Source: an uncultured Bacteroidota bacterium (GTDB taxonomy: Bacteria > Bacteroidota > Bacteroidia > Chitinophagales > Chitinophagaceae). From it: DNA of 9,511 bases. Made by a program: the position numbers and the translations under genes. Location: assembly GCA_903881265.1 (NCBI GenBank), contig CAIRSV010000038.1:1-9511 (forward strand), read 5' to 3'. The notes under the pieces were generated by a model, which saw only the letters and a program-made list of their open reading frames with translations, was not told where the DNA came from and searched no databases. Shown here one piece after another: positions 5,919 to 9,511 of the stretch; within the stretch, counting starts at the first letter, position 1, and each line of letters begins with the position of its first letter.

Positions 5919-8030
5919 ATGGAACAAACTGTAGAACGCAACGTAGAAGGGATGACCTGCGGTAATTGTGCATTAACCATCACAACCTATTTAACAAAAC
6001 AAGGTGCAAAAAATGCAGTAGCGAATTCGGCCACCGGTGATTTGAGTTTTACCGTGGATGAAAAAATAAATGTAGACATATTACTGAGTGGAATTGAACA
6101 GTTGGGTTATTCCATCTTGAAGAAAGATGAAGGCCAAGAAGAAGTGGTTCATTCTCATTCAAAAGAAAAATATTTATTTTTCATTAGTCTGTTCTTTTGG
6201 ATTCCCTTGATCTCGCATATGTTTTTGAGTTGGCCTCTTTTACATCACCCTTGGTTCCAACTCATCTTGTGCACACCAGTCTATGTAATCGGGGCCGTCT
6301 ATTTTGGACGAAGTGCCTTACGTTCAATCCGAAATGGCATTCTTAGTATGGATGTCTTAGTATTCATTGGAGCTAGTGCCGCATATTTTTATAGTATCAC
6401 AGGATGGTATCTTCATCCTACGCAGGCGCATGCGTATTTATTTTTTGAAACGACTGCTTCAATCATCACACTTGTATTACTTGGCAATTATTTGGAAGAA
6501 TATTCAGTGAGTTCAACAGCAGCTGCCATCAAAGCATTGATAAAGCTTCAAAAGACGAAGGCGAAATTAATCCTCGTTGATAGCATTGGGAAAGAAAGTA
6601 TATGCGAAGTTGATAATAACTATATCCGCTTGAATGATTGGGTGTTGGTGAATAGCGGCGATCAAATTCCAATCGATGGCGTAATACTATTTGGGCAAGC
6701 ACAAGTTGATGAAAGTATGATGACAGGAGAAAGCATTCCCGTTTCAAAACAAATCGGCGATAATGTTGTTGGTGGCTCTGTTGCAATAGATGGTAGCATT
6801 AAAATCAAGGCAACAGCCGTTGGCTCGCAAACAGCGCTCTCAACCATCATACAAATGGTGAATCAGGCGCAAGCTGCAAAACCTCCAATGCAAAAACTAG
6901 CCGATAAAATCAGCGCTGTATTTGTGCCGTTGGTTATCGGTATTGCATTATTGACGTTTGTCATTAACTATGTTGCATTCGACAAAAGCATGCAGGATAG
7001 TATGATGCGAACAATTGCCGTGATGGTAATCGCTTGTCCATGTGCCATGGGATTGGCCACGCCGGCTGCTGTGATGGTGGGCCTTGGACGCGCAGCCAAA
7101 AATGGCATCTTAATCAAAGGTGGAGACACGCTAGAGAGTTTCAGAACAATCAAACAAGTTGTCTTTGACAAGACCGGAACGCTGACCACCGGAAAATTAG
7201 CGATAGCCTCTTTTCATACGACAATCAACGAGTCAGTCTTCAAAGAAATTGTGGCCTCAATTGAACGACATTCGTCGCATCCAATTGCAAAAAGTATTGT
7301 ACACGAATGGCCCACTTCGAATGAAATAACATTGCGCGATATACAGGAAGAAAAAGGTGTTGGCATTAAGGCCACAGATGAAGAAGGCAATCATTGGCAA
7401 ATAGGGTCATACAGAATTTGCGAGAATACTACGAAAGAGGCTCACGACCTTATTGTCTTAAAAAATAATCAACTTGTCGGTTGGATTGATATCACTGATG
7501 AATTACGACCCGATGCCAAGCAGGTAATTTCAGCATTGAATCAGCAAGGATTTAAAACCATCTTATTGAGTGGCGACCGAAAAGAAAAATGTGAGCGCAT
7601 TGCACAAGAGTTACACATCACCGAAGTGTATAGTGAACACTTGCCTGCACAAAAATTAGACGTCCTTGACACGCTTATGAACACTGCGCCCACTGTTATG
7701 GTTGGCGACGGCGTGAATGATGCGCCTGCATTGGCAAAGGCTACCATTGGCATTTCATTAAGCGACGCTTCCCAGATTGCAAAGCAAAGTGCGAATGTGC
7801 TTCTATTAAAAAATAAATTATCGTCACTTCCTCTAGCAATTGGTTTAGGCAAGCATACCTATTTGACCATCAAACAAAACCTATTTTGGGCCTTTGCCTA
7901 CAATGTAATGGCGATACCGATTGCAGCAGCCGGCTACCTTACACCTACATGGGGCGCAGGTATCATGGCCTTAAGTGATGTTGTATTAATTGCAAACTCA
8001 ATTCGATTGAATTATAAAAAAGTAGTTTGA
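5919..8030 (+). CDS. copA: Copper-type P1B ATPase (heavy-metal exporting)
   Basis: 703-residue inner-membrane pump that uses ATP to move a soft metal ion, most likely Cu(I), out of the cytoplasm. Order of parts: one HMA domain (about 3-69) with GMTCGNC (11-17); a short His-containing linker (HSHS, 79-82); four helices (about 85-191); an actuator domain with TGES (269-272); TM5 (about 331-355); TM6 with CPC (373-375). Next come the phosphorylation loop DKTGT (Asp417), the nucleotide-domain HP pair (454-455), GDGVND (596-601), TM7 with YN (661-662) and TM8. CPC plus YN supports Cu(I)/Ag(I) transport rather than Zn/Cd. In TM8 the usual Met-x3-Ser is Met683-x3-Asp687, an unusual feature. The length and single HMA are normal. 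CopZ, CsoR and cco genes are absent nearby, so a detoxification role cannot be told from cytochrome-oxidase copper supply (CcoI/FixI type). All catalytic motifs are intact. Confidence 0.9.
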   Translation: MEQTVERNVEGMTCGNCALTITTYLTKQGAKNAVANSATGDLSFTVDEKINVDILLSGIEQLGYSILKKDEGQEEVVHSHSKEKYLFFISLFFWIPLISHMFLSWPLLHHPWFQLILCTPVYVIGAVYFGRSALRSIRNGILSMDVLVFIGASAAYFYSITGWYLHPTQAHAYLFFETTASIITLVLLGNYLEEYSVSSTAAAIKALIKLQKTKAKLILVDSIGKESICEVDNNYIRLNDWVLVNSGDQIPIDGVILFGQAQVDESMMTGESIPVSKQIGDNVVGGSVAIDGSIKIKATAVGSQTALSTIIQMVNQAQAAKPPMQKLADKISAVFVPLVIGIALLTFVINYVAFDKSMQDSMMRTIAVMVIACPCAMGLATPAAVMVGLGRAAKNGILIKGGDTLESFRTIKQVVFDKTGTLTTGKLAIASFHTTINESVFKEIVASIERHSSHPIAKSIVHEWPTSNEITLRDIQEEKGVGIKATDEEGNHWQIGSYRICENTTKEAHDLIVLKNNQLVGWIDITDELRPDAKQVISALNQQGFKTILLSGDRKEKCERIAQELHITEVYSEHLPAQKLDVLDTLMNTAPTVMVGDGVNDAPALAKATIGISLSDASQIAKQSANVLLLKNKLSSLPLAIGLGKHTYLTIKQNLFWAFAYNVMAIPIAAAGYLTPTWGAGIMALSDVVLIANSIRLNYKKVV

Positions 8031-8091
8031 GCCAATCTAACGTACTACTATCGAACTATTTTTTTGCTAGCTTGTATCAACTATCCTCAAC

Positions 8092-9330
8092 CTATTTTTT
8101 ACTCAAATAATACAAGGTATTTGAATTTTTCTCATCGAAAATAATTCGGGCTTGTGCCTGAATTTCTTCTGCGGTCACCTTGCTATAATTTGCAAACTCT
8201 TGATTCATTTTCTCAGCATCCCCCAGCAATTCATAAAAGGCGAGATTGTTTGCACGATTGAGCAAACTCAAATCTTCAAAACAAATCATGCTTTCAATCT
8301 TATTCTTCACCTTGTCTAATTCGGCTGCTTCAACAGAAGAAGTTAATAACTTATTCACTTCATCCTGAATCGCAAGGTCTGCATCTTCAGGATTGACATG
8401 GGGCAGTATTTTACCTTCAATCACTAATAATCCTTGTTCAACACTGCCGGTATGATAGCAATCGATTTGACTGAAAAGCTGTTTTTGTTTTACAAGGCTT
8501 TGATATAAGCGAGATGACTGTCCGCCCGAAAATAACTCAGTAATTAAATCTGCCGTGTAGTAATCCGGATTCAATCGATCGGCGATATGATAGGCTTTCA
8601 AGATCACACTAACAGGTACATCTTTTTCTACTACTTGTTTCCTAGCCTCTTGTTGCAAAGGTTCTGTTGGCAGATTACGTTCGTATTTCATACCTGCTTC
8701 AATCGGACCAAACCATTTCTCGGCTAGCTCTTTCACACGTTCTGTTGTAATGTTACCTGCCACACAAAGGATAGCATTAGATGGTCGGTAATGTTTAAAG
8801 AAAAAATTCTTCACATCTTGCAATTGCGCATGTTCAATATGAGAAAGTTCTTTGCCGATAGTCATCCATTGATACGGATGCTGTGTATAACAAAGCTCAC
8901 GAAGATATTTCCATGTATCGCCATAAGGCTTATTGATATAATGCTCTTTGAATTCTTCGCAAACAACTTTACGTTGTACATCAAGACTTTTTTCGCCAAA
9001 GGCCAAACTTAACATACGATCGCTCTCAAGCCAAAAAGCTGTTTCGATATTCTGCGCAGGCAGTTGTATATAATAGTTTGTTAGATCATTGGTTGTGTAG
9101 GCGTTATTTTCACCACCAGCCATTTGAAGGGGTTCGTCATACTCAGGGATATTAAGCGACCCACCGAACATAAGATGTTCAAATAAATGAGCGAAGCCGG
9201 TTTGCGCCGGATTTTCATCCTTGGCACCAACATCATACAGGATATTGAATGCAACCATCGGTGTGGTGGTGTCGTGATGCACGATACAACGGAGACCGTT
9301 TTCAAGAACGAATTTTTCGTATTTAATCAT
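8092..9330 (-). CDS. M16 family zinc metallopeptidase (insulinase-like)
   Basis: 412-residue single-module M16B peptidase with the inverted zinc motif HLFEH (His48, Glu51, His52) and the third ligand expected at Glu126 in VVCEEFKE. Other family marks are NAYTTNDLTNYY (76-87), RPSNAILCVAGNI at the end of the N-terminal domain, and SGGQSSRLYQSL in the C-terminal M16_C domain. It is therefore predicted to be catalytically active, degrading peptides within a two-domain clamshell that forms a dimer. There is no signal peptide: the chosen start MIKYEKFVLENGLRC matches cytosolic Bacteroidota members. The start at 9330 sits four bases after a TACATTTG box with a well-spaced TTG. An in-frame TTG at 9363 would add 11 residues running through that promoter. 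No second M16 gene lies next to it, although such genes often occur as active/inactive pairs. Substrate unknown. Confidence 0.92.
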   Translation of the reverse strand: MIKYEKFVLENGLRCIVHHDTTTPMVAFNILYDVGAKDENPAQTGFAHLFEHLMFGGSLNIPEYDEPLQMAGGENNAYTTNDLTNYYIQLPAQNIETAFWLESDRMLSLAFGEKSLDVQRKVVCEEFKEHYINKPYGDTWKYLRELCYTQHPYQWMTIGKELSHIEHAQLQDVKNFFFKHYRPSNAILCVAGNITTERVKELAEKWFGPIEAGMKYERNLPTEPLQQEARKQVVEKDVPVSVILKAYHIADRLNPDYYTADLITELFSGGQSSRLYQSLVKQKQLFSQIDCYHTGSVEQGLLVIEGKILPHVNPEDADLAIQDEVNKLLTSSVEAAELDKVKNKIESMICFEDLSLLNRANNLAFYELLGDAEKMNQEFANYSKVTAEEIQAQARIIFDEKNSNTLYYLSKK

Positions 9331-9334
9331 GGCG

Positions 9335-9363
9335 CAAATGTAAATCGACAATTCGACAATCAA
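9335..9363 (-). promoter_or_regulatory. Promoter of the M16 gene (-33 TTG, -7 TACATTTG)
   Basis: On the minus strand TTG (9363-9361), an 18-base spacer and TACATTTG (9342-9335) match the Bacteroidota consensus in both elements and spacing. The ATG follows after four bases (CGCC), implying a leaderless or near-leaderless mRNA. The spacer contains two tandem copies of ATTGTCGA (9345-9360). Confidence 0.65.
9345..9360. repeat. Tandem 8-bp direct repeat inside the M16 promoter spacer
   Basis: TCGACAAT occurs twice in direct succession on the plus strand (9345-9352 and 9353-9360), filling 16 of the 18 bases between the -33 and -7 elements of the M16 promoter. It may be a regulator site or chance. 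No further copy was noticed in the window. Confidence 0.5.
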
Positions 9364-9419
9364 GAAATTTGAAAATGTTGTATTCCGATTACATTAAACG
9401 CACAAGGGTGATAGTGACA

Positions 9420-9511
9420 TTAATAGCCTCGGCCGCCTTTTCCTTCCACATAATTCATGAAGGCTTTATTGACAACCGCATTCCCTCCCGGCGTAGGATA
9501 ATCACCGGTAA
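9420..9511 (-). CDS. purF: Probable amidophosphoribosyltransferase C-terminus (start outside window)
   Basis: A minus-strand frame is open from the right edge to a TAA at 9420-9422 and gives only 29 residues, beginning TGDYPTPGGNAVVNKAF and ending GGRGY. The TGDYPT stretch resembles the segment after the C-terminal cysteine of PurF (for example TGKYPT in Bacillus PurF), and the PTPGG-VVNKAF continuation fits my memory of Bacteroidota PurF tails. PurF catalyses the first committed step of purine synthesis, converting PRPP and glutamine to phosphoribosylamine. With so few residues the identification is provisional. The gene ends 89 bases before the M16 start on the same strand, but the strong M16 promoter suggests separate transcription. 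Confidence 0.6.
   Translation of the reverse strand, partial: TGDYPTPGGNAVVNKAFMNYVEGKGGRGY

Noticed and set aside
7541..7852. 103-codon antisense open frame within the ATPase gene
   Set aside because: It lies opposite well-conserved ATPase motifs including GDGVND and shows no recognisable domain; a shadow of the real gene.
8031..8091. Possible bidirectional terminator between the ATPase and M16 genes
   Set aside because: There is a T-run (8059-8065) and ACTAT occurs twice, but as a direct rather than inverted repeat; no stable stem found.
9331..9363. TTG-initiated 11-residue extension of the M16 peptidase
   Set aside because: The extension exactly covers the predicted promoter; ATG 9330 gives the typical family start.

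Overview
The window looks like an ordinary stretch of housekeeping chromosome from a member of the Bacteroidota, probably of the Chitinophagales/Sphingobacteriales kind. This rests on the gene content (a BatD/BatE pair, cytosolic M16 peptidase, TMTC-like membrane protein), the absence of Shine-Dalgarno sequences, and repeated matches to the Bacteroidota -7 promoter box TAnnTTTG just upstream of starts. No RNA gene, mobile element, CRISPR array or prophage is visible. No gap between genes exceeds about 180 bases.

Layout. 2-460 (+): C-terminal part of asparaginyl-tRNA synthetase. 597-2462 (+): multispanning TMTC/GT-C-like protein with C-terminal TPRs. 2642-4609 (+) and 4606-5367 (+): batD and batE, overlapping by four bases. 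5384-5800 (-): tsaE, convergent with batE. 5919-8030 (+): copper-type P1B ATPase, divergent from tsaE. 8092-9330 (-): M16 zinc peptidase, convergent with the ATPase. 9420-9511 (-): last 29 residues of what is probably amidophosphoribosyltransferase (purF), running in from the right edge.

How the genes fit together. AsnS (Asn-tRNA charging) and TsaE (t6A modification of tRNA) serve translation. BatD and BatE are envelope proteins of the Bat (aerotolerance) system, but moxR, batA, batB and batC are not beside them here. The TMTC-like protein has the family hallmarks of a lipid-sugar-dependent glycosyltransferase with a periplasmic or protein-binding TPR tail. The ATPase exports a soft metal, most likely Cu(I). 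The genes read as mostly independent units; only batD-batE is clearly an operon.

The points most worth a second look are: the TMTC-like glycosyltransferase candidate; an Asp at a usual Ser metal-site position in TM8 of the ATPase; and three genes whose -7 box lies exactly four bases from the ATG, which predicts leaderless mRNAs. I found no convincing undescribed multi-gene system.
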